A stretch of DNA of 64,000 nt from Nostoc linckia z4 (GCF_002608075.1 NZ_LAHA01000001.1:128757-192756); one strand, 5' to 3'. Shown: positions 36,573 through 45,893, numbered from the stretch's first letter. Notes: generated from the sequence alone by a model not told the origin. Made by a program: numbers and translations.

Positions 36573-36640
36573 ATCCCTTACCCCTTAATTTTTTCCCAGA
36601 CCACAAGGGAAGTGTATCAATAATTTTGTGAATTTGTATC

Positions 36641-36763
36641 ATACCAAATTAACAGAAAAAGTATTATTTTAAATTTTTTAAAAGGTTTTTAGCCAAGGTT
36701 TTTAATCCAAAATCTCAAACTTGTACTGAGTCTGTCGAAATATCTAAAATCCCAAATTGGTAT
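36641..36763. repeat. 123-bp element with ATACCAAATT ends
   Basis: ATACCAAATT (36,641-36,650) and AAATTGGTAT (36,754-36,763) form imperfect terminal inverted repeats. Same class as 30,075-30,170; the right part (CAAAATC...AAAATCCCAAATTGGTAT) is shared. Confidence 0.6.
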
Positions 36764-37074
36764 TACCTCTCTCCATTAATCTAATTTGGCTCAACTATTT
36801 AATAAAAATAATTTAGAAATTCTCGTATTTTTTTAAAAAATTTATTAAAAAACCGCTAATTTTTACCAATTTTTTAGGATATACCCAACTTTGTTGTTAC
36901 CAATTTATTTCAGAAATAATACCGATTAAATTGGTATAAAAAATACATTTACAGGATTTTTTTACTGTATTAATATAGTGAAAATCAAGGCTGTCATTTT
37001 CATAGCCAAAAAAATGTATTGGCTATTTTCAGCACTTACAAAAAATGTATTGGCAACAACAAAAAATAGTTTTT

Positions 37075-37833
37075 ATGCATGAGAATCAATTAATATTGCT
37101 CATAGCAATTTTCTTTGTCACAAGTATTATCAGCGTCATTACAGGAAGCACTTCTTTAATTACCGTTCCTGTAATGTTGCAATTTAGTATTGAACCCCGT
37201 ACTGCTGTTGCCACTAATATGCTGGCATTAACTTTTATGAGTGTTGGGGGTACGTTGCCTTTTATTGGTAAAAAATTAAATGACTACAATCGCTTGCCAA
37301 AAATCATTTTATTAACAATTTTAGGTTCCATTATAGGTGCATTACTTGTTTTAGTGATACCTGCAACAACGATGCCTGCAATTATCTCTATTTTGATGAT
37401 TATAGTTAGTATATTTTCTATCACAAATCGTCATACTGGAATCATTGCACCAAAAAAGCATCTATCAAAAATCAAGGAAATTGGTGGATATGTAGCAACT
37501 TTTTTCCTTGGTGTCTATGGCGGTTTCTTTAGTGGTGGTTATGTCACAATGTTGACAGCAGCTTATGTCAGCTTATTCCAGATGACATTTGTACAAGCGG
37601 TAGCAAATACAAAGTTGATTAATATTTTTTCTTCGCTAATTGCTACAATTATTTTCCTAATACAAGGAATAGTAGATTATAAGCTTGGTATTATTCTCAG
37701 TATTACTATGTTTATTGGCGGCATTGTCGGCTCAAAAGTTGCCCTTAAACTTAATAATATTTGGTTACGGCGTATATTTCTCACTACTGTAATTGCCCTT
37801 GCAATCAAGACGTTATTTGATTTTCTTTCATAG
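37075..37833 (+). CDS. TauE/SafE-family membrane transporter
   Basis: 252 residues, about eight helices. N-terminal half-repeat ISVITGSTSLITVPVMLQF, second half FFLGVYGGFFSGGYVTMLTA, as in TauE/SafE proteins. It is only distantly similar to the protein at 21,248-22,084 (different glycine motifs), so not a recent duplicate. Anion exporter by family; substrate unknown. An in-frame ATG at 37,045 would add ten polar residues. It lies in a duplicated AAAAAATGTATTGGC segment, so I prefer 37,075, without a strong ribosome site for either. Confidence 0.8.
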   Translation: MHENQLILLIAIFFVTSIISVITGSTSLITVPVMLQFSIEPRTAVATNMLALTFMSVGGTLPFIGKKLNDYNRLPKIILLTILGSIIGALLVLVIPATTMPAIISILMIIVSIFSITNRHTGIIAPKKHLSKIKEIGGYVATFFLGVYGGFFSGGYVTMLTAAYVSLFQMTFVQAVANTKLINIFSSLIATIIFLIQGIVDYKLGIILSITMFIGGIVGSKVALKLNNIWLRRIFLTTVIALAIKTLFDFLS

Positions 37834-37887
37834 TCAACCAAAATCTATAGGAATCTGGTTAGATCTCTGAAATGATTTGCGTAGTCA

Positions 37888-38052
<165 letters not shown>

Positions 38053-38130
38053 CAGGTAATAGACAATAGGTAAAAGTGTTTCAGAGAATATAGGTGTACG
38101 GGGTTATTTTCAAAAATAAAATAAGAGTTC

Positions 38131-38405
38131 TATAGAACCCATTTGACATCTTTTACTGTATTGAAGTAAAGTGACCGCAAAAGTCGCATCCAGCAGTTAT
38201 GCCATACTCTAGCAGCCTGACATACGAAGAGTGGATAATCCTCGAACCCTTACGTTTCTACAAATCAACAAATGGCATTAAAAGACATCTAGCGGTTGAT
38301 ACCCTGGAGTTTCCCTTTTTTACTCACTGTACTCAAGCGAATGTATTATTCGGCTGATGCTTAAAAGGCTTGCGGTCTCTTCTTAGATGTCAAATGGGTT
38401 CTATA
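38131..38405 (+). mobile_element. Internally deleted IS5-like element
   Basis: Perfect 20-bp terminal repeats: TATAGAACCCATTTGACATC (38,131-38,150) and its reverse complement (38,386-38,405). Between them a 52-codon frame (38,199-38,357) starts MPYSSSLTYEEWIILEPL and then jumps to NGIKRHLAVDTLEFPFFTHC. These are the N-terminus and a downstream block of an IS5/IS4-type transposase fused by an in-frame deletion. Catalytic acidic residues are mostly lost, so it is non-autonomous but could be moved in trans. Confidence 0.85.
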
Positions 38406-38521
38406 TAGTAGTCAGATTTGATTAATGAACTGAACTGTATAGGCGGCAGGCAAGAGGCAATAGGGTTATAAAAGAGTAAAGTGTACGAAATTTTGTTCAA
38501 AAATCAAATAGCATTCCTATA
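38404..38521. repeat. 118-bp inverted-repeat element abutting the IS relic
   Basis: Left end TATAGTAGTCAGATTTGATT, identical to 20,032-20,051; right end AAATCAAATAGCATTCCTATA region to 38,521. It overlaps the IS end by two bases (TA), just as in the other composite. Confidence 0.6.
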
Positions 38522-38530
38522 TTACGTGTT

Positions 38531-38578
38531 AGGGTTGTTGACTGTTAACCGTCAACAGTCAACAGTCAACAGTCAACA
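38531..38578. repeat. TGTTGAC/GTCAACA heptamer foldback array
   Basis: TTGTTGACTGTTAACC followed by four GTCAACA units; the two halves can base-pair. The unit recurs at 39,240-39,281, 59,079-59,128 and 63,183-63,246. Confidence 0.85.
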
Positions 38579-38740
38579 CCGATATTGTTCACAACTCAAA
38601 TAGGATTGCCATAGCAAAGGACTGCATGACTATTCGTGAGTTTTGAGCGCCAACAACCCAAAATGGTATTACTTGTGTACTAGACTAAAGTCTACTTTTT
38701 AGTTTAAACTACACTAAATAGGTAGGAATAGTGGGTTTTT

Positions 38741-39202
38741 ATGCAAAGCTTCCCAAAAGTGAGTCAAGAGTTGAGCCTCGAAAACCAGACAATGACTGAG
38801 CAGTTAGAGCCAACTATTTCAAAGGACTTCAAAAAAGATATCTTCAAAAAGCTCAGAGGCGGATTTTTTCTAGTACTGGGATATTTATTGTCACCACTAT
38901 GCTGGTGGAATGACTTACTTTTTAATCTGCCAATAGCTTATGCTTTTGGCTATGGATGCAGTTTACTTTCCCCGAAATTACTTTTACCCTGCTCCATTAT
39001 AGGGTATTGGCTCTCCAATATTGTGGGAATTCTGTTGATGCAATTTGGTTCTCAGGACATGTTTCAAAAAGAACCCAAAGAGCGTAACCTCAAAAAAGAG
39101 TTATTTACTGGTTTAATTTCTTCAACAGTTTATACCTTGTTAATTTTGGTATTGATACAGTTGAAAATTATCGATTCTCCTGTTTTATTCTCCAACGGTT
39201 AA
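38741..39202 (+). CDS. Conserved membrane protein of unknown function
   Basis: 153 residues. A polar 35-residue N-terminus, then hydrophobic segments (about 40-75 and 80-105, FFLVLGYLLSPLCWWNDLLF, YWLSNIVGILLMQF), a charged loop and a last helix (LISSTVYTLLILVLIQLKI). No named family recognised. An in-frame ATG at 38,792 could be the start; a GTAGGAA stretch precedes 38,741. Confidence 0.6.
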   Translation: MQSFPKVSQELSLENQTMTEQLEPTISKDFKKDIFKKLRGGFFLVLGYLLSPLCWWNDLLFNLPIAYAFGYGCSLLSPKLLLPCSIIGYWLSNIVGILLMQFGSQDMFQKEPKERNLKKELFTGLISSTVYTLLILVLIQLKIIDSPVLFSNG

Positions 39203-39349
39203 GGACTTTTTCTCTCATTTTCTGATTTGGACAAAAGTGGTTGACTGTTAACTGTTGACTGTGAACCATCAACAGTCAACAAGAAAATTAAAAGTTCCTA
39301 CCTAGATAAAGTTTTCAACCATCCTAAATAGAGACATCAAATAAAAATT

Positions 39350-39931
39350 ATGAGTCAAATTGTAGAAGAAGTTCTATCAGCGAACCGCACCTACGTTGAA
39401 AATTTTGGCGATAGAGGCGACCTTACCATACCCCCTGCTCGTCGATTTGCAATTCTCACTTGTATGGATGCTCGACTTGACCCAGCTAAATTTGCTGGGT
39501 TGGTGGAGGGAGACGCCCATATAATTCGCAATGCAGGGGGACGGGCCAGTGATGATGCAATTCGCTCTTTGGTAATTTCCTACAAATTACTTGGGACTCG
39601 TGAGTGGTTCGTGATTCATCATACAAATTGTGGTATGGAAACCTTCACAGACCAAGTTATTCGGAGTTTACTGGCTAATAGTCTGAAAACTGCAAAGATA
39701 GACGACACCGGTTGGTATGATGTTGGTTCTGGAGGCGGTTCCACCGAAGCCGAATTTATTGATTGGTTGACCATTGGCGAACAAGCACAAAGTGTGTATG
39801 CAGACGTGAAGCGGATTCGTTTTCACCCATTAGTACCGCCAGAAATTCCGATTTACGGCTACCTTTACGATGTCAAAACTGGCGAATTAATAGAAATTCC
39901 CCAAGCTACAGAAGTTGGTCGAGCTATTTAG
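39350..39931 (+). CDS. Beta-class carbonic anhydrase-like protein
   Basis: 193 residues. Zinc ligands Cys38, His91 and Cys94 ([17 protein letters not shown]) with the Asp40-Arg42 dyad, plus [15 protein letters not shown], as in the small beta-carbonic anhydrases related to mycobacterial Rv1284. It would interconvert CO2 and bicarbonate in the cytoplasm. There is no carboxysome context, so it is not the CcaA shell-associated type, which is longer. Promoter region just after a heptamer array. Confidence 0.9.
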   Translation: MSQIVEEVLSANRTYVENFGDRGDLTIPPARRFAILTCMDARLDPAKFAGLVEGDAHIIRNAGGRASDDAIRSLVISYKLLGTREWFVIHHTNCGMETFTDQVIRSLLANSLKTAKIDDTGWYDVGSGGGSTEAEFIDWLTIGEQAQSVYADVKRIRFHPLVPPEIPIYGYLYDVKTGELIEIPQATEVGRAI

Positions 39932-40070
39932 CTCCCGCTTTTTATTATCGAAAACTGGAGTTGAAAACACCGTCCTCAAGGAGCGGCTTCATTATGATAC
40001 TAAAACTGTGATATCTCTGTGACAAGGCTAGTTATAATTTAAGCTATGTGCAAATGAGGTCAGGTTTTCT

Positions 40071-40472
40071 ATGACTGCACCTATAGAAATTCGCAAAAAA
40101 GCGATCGCTCTGCTAGAACAATTACCGAGAGAATCTTTAGTAAAAGCAGTTGAATTTTTAGAGTACCTTTCTCACGAGGCTTCACAGGTATCAGAAACGC
40201 CAAAACCTCAAGCAAGTGAAGCAGCTTTGATTGAAATTATTCAACGCTGTTTACCACCCCAAGAACAAGACAAATTAACTTATTTGCGTCAGCAAAACGA
40301 GACTGGAGAAATTACACAAACAGAGCATCAGGAACTACTGATGTACATTGAACGCGTCGAACAACAAGATGCCAAACGCGCAGAAGCATTGATTCAACTG
40401 GCTCAACTTCGCAATGTTGATTTGAAAGTGCTGATTAATGAGTTTTTACCTACACACATTTATGTAACCTGA
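40071..40472 (+). CDS. Small helical protein coupled to an HNH nuclease
   Basis: 133 residues, predicted almost fully helical and charged (KKAIALLEQLPRESLVKAVEFLEYLSH, then RLPPQEQDK-type and QQNETGEITQTEHQEL segments). The first 45 residues resemble the DUF2281-like N-terminal helices of cyanobacterial antitoxin-like proteins. Its TGA overlaps the ATG of the HNH nuclease by one base (TGATG), so the two are translated together. It may be an inhibitor or partner of the nuclease; this is inference from arrangement. Confidence 0.6.
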   Translation: MTAPIEIRKKAIALLEQLPRESLVKAVEFLEYLSHEASQVSETPKPQASEAALIEIIQRCLPPQEQDKLTYLRQQNETGEITQTEHQELLMYIERVEQQDAKRAEALIQLAQLRNVDLKVLINEFLPTHIYVT

Positions 40473-40912
40473 TGTCGGAGCGAGTCCCAGAATCAATTAG
40501 GCGTGTTGTTGCTGCTCGTGCCCGTGGTTACTGCGAGTATTGTTATTGTTCGGAGCAATTTGCTACACAGAGCTTTACAATTGAACATATAAAACCTCGG
40601 CAAGCAGGTGGTGAAACGATTTTAGAAAACCTTGCCTGGAGTTGCTTTGGCTGTAATGGTTATAAACATGCTAAAACACAGGCAATCGATCCAGAAACGC
40701 TAGAAAAAATAGAACTGTATAATCCTCGGCTGCAAGTTTGGAGCGAGCATTTTAACTGGAGTGATGATTTTACACAGGTAATCGGTAAAACACCTTGTGG
40801 TCGAGCAACGGTTGAAGCCCTGCGTTTAAATCGCTCTGGTGTTGTCAACTTACGTCGTTTGTTGTTTGGCGCAAATCTGCATCCACCAGCGAACATGGAA
40901 GGTGATGATTAG
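40472..40912 (+). CDS. HNH endonuclease
   Basis: 146 residues. CEYC (zinc pair), FTIEHIKPRQAGG (the HNH His-Ile/His core), ENLAWSCFGCNGYK (Asn and second CxxC) form a complete zinc-stabilised HNH fold. The C-terminal 70 residues (PETLEKIELYNPR; FNWSDDFTQVIG) are shared with many small cyanobacterial HNH proteins. It cuts DNA; target and role (defence, toxin, homing) are not known. Confidence 0.85.
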   Translation: MSERVPESIRRVVAARARGYCEYCYCSEQFATQSFTIEHIKPRQAGGETILENLAWSCFGCNGYKHAKTQAIDPETLEKIELYNPRLQVWSEHFNWSDDFTQVIGKTPCGRATVEALRLNRSGVVNLRRLLFGANLHPPANMEGDD

Positions 40913-41020
40913 TTATCATTTTTGGTGTTTTGGTTTTTGAGTATTTGTTATGCCAAAAAATTAGTAACAAGAAGATGCTTAAACTTAACAAGCAAATGTC
41001 TATACCAGTTGTAATTATAA

Positions 41021-41791
41021 CTACGGTTGTGGTGATTTAGCGATCGCCGCCCACACCCGATGATGGACTTGCAAAATAGGTGTGGGATATTTTGTTTCTA
41101 GTAATTGTGCCAATTCTTGGTCAAATTTTTCTACCTTTTCTGGTGTCAAACTTGCTCCCACACCAGCACTAGCACGAATTCGCCCCCGCCAATCTTCATG
41201 TGTATAAGATACAAACACGTCATAGGAAAATGTGCGGATATCTCGAAATCCGCCTTCTCCAATGTCTTGTAACCACTGGGGATACAATCCATTACCACCG
41301 GCGAGATTCCACGCCGGATTATGAGCTTGAATCAGTTGTTCTGTTGCTTCAACGACATTACCTTTTAAAGGTATCCAATCAAAATGAGCGATGGCAATTA
41401 AACCATTCGCCCTTAATATCCTGGTAATTTCCTTAACAGCCCGCGGACGGTCAAACCAATGCCAACATTGTCCCGCAGTGACCACATCAGCACTGGCATC
41501 TGGTAATTCAGTATTTTCAGCACTAGCAACTCGATAATCTACTTTGATTTGGGCAGAATCACTTAGCTGTTTGGCTTGTTCTAGAAGTGAAACTGATGGG
41601 TCAATGCCGATCGCATAAGCACCTCTCTTAGCAAAACCCCGTGCTAGTGTTCCTGTTCCTGTGCCCAAGTCAACGATGTTCTGTCCTGGCAAACCTATGC
41701 CATATTCAGACAGTTTGTTAAATAATGAACTGGGGAAACCAGCACGGTGTTTTGCGTAATCAACAGCAGTTGCACCAAAATCAATTTTCAT
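41021..41791 (-). CDS. Class I SAM-dependent methyltransferase (Methyltransf_11 type)
   Basis: 256 residues. Motif I IVDLGTGTGTLARGFA, GIDPSVSLLEQA, and ADVVTAGQCWHWFD, as in small-molecule methyltransferases of the YcgJ/UbiE-like group. Last gene of the minus-strand detoxification run, 34 bp after the SDR gene, so it may be in the same transcript. Substrate unknown. Confidence 0.83.
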   Translation of the reverse strand: MKIDFGATAVDYAKHRAGFPSSLFNKLSEYGIGLPGQNIVDLGTGTGTLARGFAKRGAYAIGIDPSVSLLEQAKQLSDSAQIKVDYRVASAENTELPDASADVVTAGQCWHWFDRPRAVKEITRILRANGLIAIAHFDWIPLKGNVVEATEQLIQAHNPAWNLAGGNGLYPQWLQDIGEGGFRDIRTFSYDVFVSYTHEDWRGRIRASAGVGASLTPEKVEKFDQELAQLLETKYPTPILQVHHRVWAAIAKSPQP

Positions 41792-41825
41792 ACGTTCAAA
41801 ACTATTTTTGTAACAATTGCCTTGG

Positions 41826-42515
41826 CTAGAAGTTCTCTACCCACGGACGTAGTTCCACTTCCCATGTCCAAGCACTCCGAGGTTGGCGGAGGATATTAAG
41901 GTAAGTTTGGGCGATCGCATCCGGATCGAGAGTGCTATCAGTATTATCTACTGGATCTGGCCGGACTGCCGAGCGAATTCCCCCATCAATGATGAAATGT
42001 GCCACATGGATATTCTTTGGTGCTAGTTCCTTGGCAATGCTTTGGGCTAAACCCCGCAGTGCAAACTTGCCCATTGCAAAGGGAGCAGCCTGAGGAAAAG
42101 CCTTAACACTTGCTGTGGCTCCAGTAAAGAAGATCGCACCACCCCCCTGCTGTAACATCCGTTTAGCAGCAGCTTGGGCAACCAAAAAGCCACCGTAGGC
42201 AGTCACTTCTAGAGTTTTTGCCACCCCATCAGGATCTAGCTCAACCAAAGGCCCCCGCACCCGGAAACTAGGGTTATAAACCACAATATTTGGGGAACCT
42301 AACTGATTTTCAACATCAATAAATAATTTTTCCACTTCATTTGGTTTTGAGGCATCTGCGGCAAAACTCAGCGCCCCAATTTCATGAGTTAGCTGAGTAA
42401 GTTTTTCTATTTGGCGAGCAGCTAAAGCCACGCTTATTCCTTCTTGGGCAAATAAACGAGCTAAAGAAGCACTTAGTCCGCTACCCGCTCCCACTATCAA
42501 TGCTGTTGTTGCCAT
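41826..42515 (-). CDS. Short-chain dehydrogenase/reductase
   Basis: 229 residues. NADP-binding GAGSGLSASLARLF near the N-terminus, then VYNPSFRVRG and the segment FTGATASVKAFPQAAPFAMGK. There the catalytic Tyr of YxxxK is replaced (FAMGK, Lys kept), so classical oxidoreductase activity is doubtful. The start is four bases after the MFS stop and has AGGAAA upstream, so it is coupled to the transporter. Confidence 0.83.
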   Translation of the reverse strand: MATTALIVGAGSGLSASLARLFAQEGISVALAARQIEKLTQLTHEIGALSFAADASKPNEVEKLFIDVENQLGSPNIVVYNPSFRVRGPLVELDPDGVAKTLEVTAYGGFLVAQAAAKRMLQQGGGAIFFTGATASVKAFPQAAPFAMGKFALRGLAQSIAKELAPKNIHVAHFIIDGGIRSAVRPDPVDNTDSTLDPDAIAQTYLNILRQPRSAWTWEVELRPWVENF

Positions 42516-42519
42516 GATT

Positions 42520-43812
42520 TCAAGTTTCCTGTTTTAATAGCTGTGAGTTTCCTTTACTGGGAGTTTGACCAATCCGCAGTACGCAAACTGCGGCAATCAA
42601 GCATAAAACACCCGATAAAATAAACGCCTGGAAATAACTGCCCATCCAAGTTCTTAACACCCCAGCGCCGAATGCTGCTGTGGCTGCACCAATTTGATGT
42701 CCTGCGACAATCCAACCAAACATCACGCCGACGTTTTCTTTACCGAAGGCATTAGCAACAAGACGCACCGTTGGCGGTACGGTGGCAATCCAATCAAGTC
42801 CATAGAAGACGGCGAACACAGAAAGCCCATAGAAGGAAAAATTGAAACTAAAGGGCAAGAAAATCAAAGACAAACCCCGTAGTCCGTAGTACCAACACAA
42901 TAAGTAGCGATTATTCCAGCGGTCAGATAGCCAGCCAGAAATAGTTGTTCCTAGAAAATCAAATAGACCCATGATTGCCAAAAGACCAGCGGCCTTGACT
43001 TCTGGAATACCACGATCGATACAAGCAGGAATCAGATGAGTACCAATTAATCCATTTGTACTTGCACCGCAGATAAAAAAGCTACCAAATAACAGCCAAA
43101 AGTCGCGGTTACCCATTCCCAGCCAAAGGGCGTTAAAAGTAGAGGCGATGGAATTGGCTTTAGGCTGTGGCAGTTCTCCAGTTTCGCTCTTGTCGCCAAA
43201 GGGACGCAAACCGACTTCCGCCGGTCGATCGCGCATAAAAATAGCGATCGCTGGAATAATTAAAAGTGCTGCACTAGTAAGAACTAAAGCCCCAGCCCGC
43301 CAGCCAAAGCGATGGGTAATGGCAGATAGTATCGGTAAAAACACTAGTTGTCCGGTAGCTGTACTCGCAGTCAGGATACCAAGAATTAAACCCCGTCTTT
43401 CAAGGAACCAGCGATTGACAACAATTGCACCCAGAACTAAAGCGATAACTCCGCTACCACAACCGACAACTATGCCCCAGAGCAAAATTAACTGCCAAGG
43501 CGCTGACATCAAAGTAGTTAAACCAACACCGATTGCGATGGCAGCCAGGGAAAACACCATCATCCAACGAATGCCGATCTGTTCCATAACAGTGGCAGCA
43601 AAGGGGCCGATTAGTCCGTAAAGTACCAAGTTCAGCGAGATTGCCAAAGATATAGTAGCTCTACTCCAGCCGAACTCCTGTTCAAAAGGGACTATAAAAA
43701 CTCCAGGAGCAGACCGAATTGCAGCTCCCACCAACAAAGCAAGGAATGTTAAACCAGCGACGAAAAAGCCATAGTGGAATGAACGACGTGCGAGGAAGGA
43801 GGGTATGGGCAT
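42520..43812 (-). CDS. MFS transporter
   Basis: 430 residues and twelve helices. GLIGPFAATVMEQIGIRWMM fits motif A of the loop between helices 2 and 3. Similar to oxalate/formate-antiporter-like and monocarboxylate-like MFS proteins. The frame stays open to 43,902 through a pyrimidine repeat that would encode a Pro/Ser-rich run; I start at the ATG at 43,812 (MPIPSFLARRSF), itself at the edge of the repeat. Probably exports a compound handled by the neighbouring reductases. Confidence 0.85.
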   Translation of the reverse strand: MPIPSFLARRSFHYGFFVAGLTFLALLVGAAIRSAPGVFIVPFEQEFGWSRATISLAISLNLVLYGLIGPFAATVMEQIGIRWMMVFSLAAIAIGVGLTTLMSAPWQLILLWGIVVGCGSGVIALVLGAIVVNRWFLERRGLILGILTASTATGQLVFLPILSAITHRFGWRAGALVLTSAALLIIPAIAIFMRDRPAEVGLRPFGDKSETGELPQPKANSIASTFNALWLGMGNRDFWLLFGSFFICGASTNGLIGTHLIPACIDRGIPEVKAAGLLAIMGLFDFLGTTISGWLSDRWNNRYLLCWYYGLRGLSLIFLPFSFNFSFYGLSVFAVFYGLDWIATVPPTVRLVANAFGKENVGVMFGWIVAGHQIGAATAAFGAGVLRTWMGSYFQAFILSGVLCLIAAVCVLRIGQTPSKGNSQLLKQET

Positions 43813-43924
43813 GGGGCAGGGGGCATGGGGGGCAGAGGGGCAGAGGGGCGGGGGAGCAGGGGTAGACAAGGGGGAGAGAAAGATTGCTACCTTGTCCCCC
43901 ATGCCCTATGCCCTATGCCCAAGA
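43813..43924. repeat. GGGGCAG/GCCCATG simple repeats between MFS and nitroreductase genes
   Basis: Units GGGGCAGAG and, on the right, CCTATGCCCAATG-type heptamers. It extends the MFS reading frame upstream without coding signal. Confidence 0.75.
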
Positions 43925-44590
43925 TTAACCGTGATATGGGTTACCGATTCTGTCTACAGAGACGTTGTAGGAAAATGGTAAACGGCCGGGATTTAAGCGT
44001 GGTTCTGCGGCATAGCCTACGGGAACTAAAACGGCGATCGCTAAATCTTGATTATCCGCAGCACCAATCACTTCTTTGACTTTCTCTTCTATCCAACCGT
44101 TCATAAAGCAAGTTGATAATCCCAGGCTTTCTGCTGCTAACACCAAATGGGTAGCGGCAATAATCGCATCTTTGATGGCATATTCCCGTCGTTTGTCGCC
44201 TAACCCAGCTTGGAATTGGGGAATGGCATTTTTAAAGTATTCTACGGTCTTGTCATTCCATGCTCCAGTCTGGAGTCCCTGGTTAAGAATTGGGGTCAAG
44301 TCTTGTTCCCCGGCGTTGGGATTGGCAGCAAAAATAAATGTTACAGGTGCTTGAACAATTTGCTGTTGATTCCAAGATGCTGCTGCTAGCGCCGCTTTTT
44401 GTGCCTCATCTTGCACAAGAATAATTTGCCAGTCCTGGATATTAAAACTGCTCGGTGCTGCCACAGTTAACTCTACCAATTGTTTGAGCAATTCTGGAGT
44501 AATGGGGTCTGATTTAAAAGTTTTGATTGAACGACGTTGAGCGATGGCTGTTGGTACATCCAAAGGCTGGATTTGGGTGACTGGACTCAT
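43925..44590 (-). CDS. Nitroreductase-family flavoprotein
   Basis: 221 residues. FMN-binding pattern AQRRSIKTFKSDPI, then APSSFNIQDWQIILV, DAIIAATHLVLAAESLGLSTC and VPVGYAAEPR, all typical of NfsB/YodC-like NAD(P)H-dependent nitroreductases. It would reduce nitro compounds or quinones in the cytoplasm. The frame is open for 50 codons upstream, but AGGAG eight bases before the ATG at 44,590 fixes the start. Part of the ArsR-headed redox run. Confidence 0.9.
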   Translation of the reverse strand: MSPVTQIQPLDVPTAIAQRRSIKTFKSDPITPELLKQLVELTVAAPSSFNIQDWQIILVQDEAQKAALAAASWNQQQIVQAPVTFIFAANPNAGEQDLTPILNQGLQTGAWNDKTVEYFKNAIPQFQAGLGDKRREYAIKDAIIAATHLVLAAESLGLSTCFMNGWIEEKVKEVIGAADNQDLAIAVLVPVGYAAEPRLNPGRLPFSYNVSVDRIGNPYHG

Positions 44591-44759
44591 GAGATTCTCC
44601 TGATAGTTAAGTACAACAATTTGGGATTTTCGATTTTTGATTTTAAATTCTTTCCACACGCCTTGCCCAAAGCAGACAAAATATAAATATCCTGAGTCTG
44701 CGATGTTTTTCAAGTTTGGATGCAAGAAATTTAAATCCAAAATCTAAAATCTAAAATTC

Positions 44760-45869
44760 TTAGTTTGCTACTGCTTCGTTAGCAGCTGACCAAAATGGAT
44801 AATCTGTATATCCCTTTTCATCACCACCATAAAATGTGGCTTGATTGGGTTCATTTAATGGTGCATTCAAAGCCAAACGTCGAGGTAAATCTGGATTTGA
44901 GATGAATAATGTACCAAAGGCAACTAAATCGGCTGCTTTATTGGCAATTACAGCATTGCCTTTTTCACGAGTATAACCGCCATTGACAATCAGTGTATTT
45001 GTAAAGCGATCGCGTATGTGACTAGTAGGCACAACAACCGCACCATGTCTGATATCTGCGTCTATTGCTTCAAAAATATGCAGATATGCCAAATTAAACT
45101 GATTCAGTGCTTGAGCCGCATAGCCAAATGTCTCTAGGGGATTGGAGTCGCGTATATCGTTAAACGTCCCACTAGGCGAAAAACGTACTCCCACTCGCTG
45201 AGAATCCCACACACTAGTTACGGCCTCTGTCACCTCCAACAAAAATCGAGTCCGATTTTCAATGGAACCTCCATATTTATCTGTACGCTGATTGGTGCTA
45301 TCCCGGAGAAATTGATCGATTAAATAACCGTTAGCTGCATGAATTTCCACCCCATCAAACCCAGCCGCCAAGGCATTTGCAGCTGCTTGACGATATTTTT
45401 CTACTATCTGCGGTATTTCTGAAGTTTCTAAAGCACGCGGAGTCACAAACGGCTTCGGCCCCTCAAAAGTTGAAGCCTCACCTTTAGCAGCAATGGCAGA
45501 AGGCGCTAGAGGTAAAGCTCCATCCGGTTGCAAGTCTGGGTGGGAAATCCTGCCTACATGCCATAGTTGCAGAAAAATTCTTCCTTGTTGCTGATGCACA
45601 GCATCAGTTACTAACTTCCAGCCCTCCACCTGTTCTGGGGAATGAATTCCTGGTGTAAGCGGATAGCCTTGTCCTTGTGGGCTTACCTGTGTTGCTTCAG
45701 AAATAATCAATCCCGCCGAAGCACGTTGAGTGTAATACGTAGCATTCAGTTGGTGTGGCACATTTCCCTCACCCGCCCGATTTCGGGTTAACGGTGCCAT
45801 CACTATCCGATTCGGTAATTCCAGATTCCCTAATTGATAAGGAGAAAATAAATTAATATCAGCACTCAT
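44760..45869 (-). CDS. Old Yellow Enzyme-family alkene reductase
   Basis: 369 residues, full-length TIM barrel. RIVMAPLTRNRA (FMN), LQLWHVGR (His pair region, HxxN/H), EIHAANGYLIDQFL, NQRTDKYGGS (active-site Tyr segment) and VAFGTLFISNPDLP match NemA/XenA enzymes. It reduces electrophilic C=C bonds and nitroesters with NAD(P)H and FMN. Neighbours (nitroreductase, SDRs, thioredoxin, ArsR regulator) suggest a reactive-electrophile response. Confidence 0.94.
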   Translation of the reverse strand: MSADINLFSPYQLGNLELPNRIVMAPLTRNRAGEGNVPHQLNATYYTQRASAGLIISEATQVSPQGQGYPLTPGIHSPEQVEGWKLVTDAVHQQQGRIFLQLWHVGRISHPDLQPDGALPLAPSAIAAKGEASTFEGPKPFVTPRALETSEIPQIVEKYRQAAANALAAGFDGVEIHAANGYLIDQFLRDSTNQRTDKYGGSIENRTRFLLEVTEAVTSVWDSQRVGVRFSPSGTFNDIRDSNPLETFGYAAQALNQFNLAYLHIFEAIDADIRHGAVVVPTSHIRDRFTNTLIVNGGYTREKGNAVIANKAADLVAFGTLFISNPDLPRRLALNAPLNEPNQATFYGGDEKGYTDYPFWSAANEAVAN

Positions 45870-45893
45870 TGGTTATAGCTCCGAATTGTTATT

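Larger units (their letters stand above)
36354..37074. other. Repeat-rich intergenic region
   Basis: About 720 bases. In order: purine tandem array (36,379-36,443), an inverted-repeat element shared with 51,635-51,760 (36,458-36,572), an ATACCAAATT element (36,641-36,763) and an AT-rich stretch with a direct duplication of AAAAAATGTATTGGC near 37,011 and 37,040. No gene supported. Confidence 0.6.

Noticed and set aside
38199-38357. 52-codon frame as a functional gene
   Set aside because: It joins separate transposase blocks between IS ends; recorded as part of a deleted mobile element instead.
43813-43902. 30-residue Pro/Ser-rich N-terminus of the MFS protein
   Set aside because: Derived from CTGCCCC-type repeats, with no ribosome site; the first helix follows the ATG at 43,812.
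44591-44740. 50-residue upstream extension of the nitroreductase
   Set aside because: An AGGAG site fixes the start at 44,590 and the extension has no family similarity.
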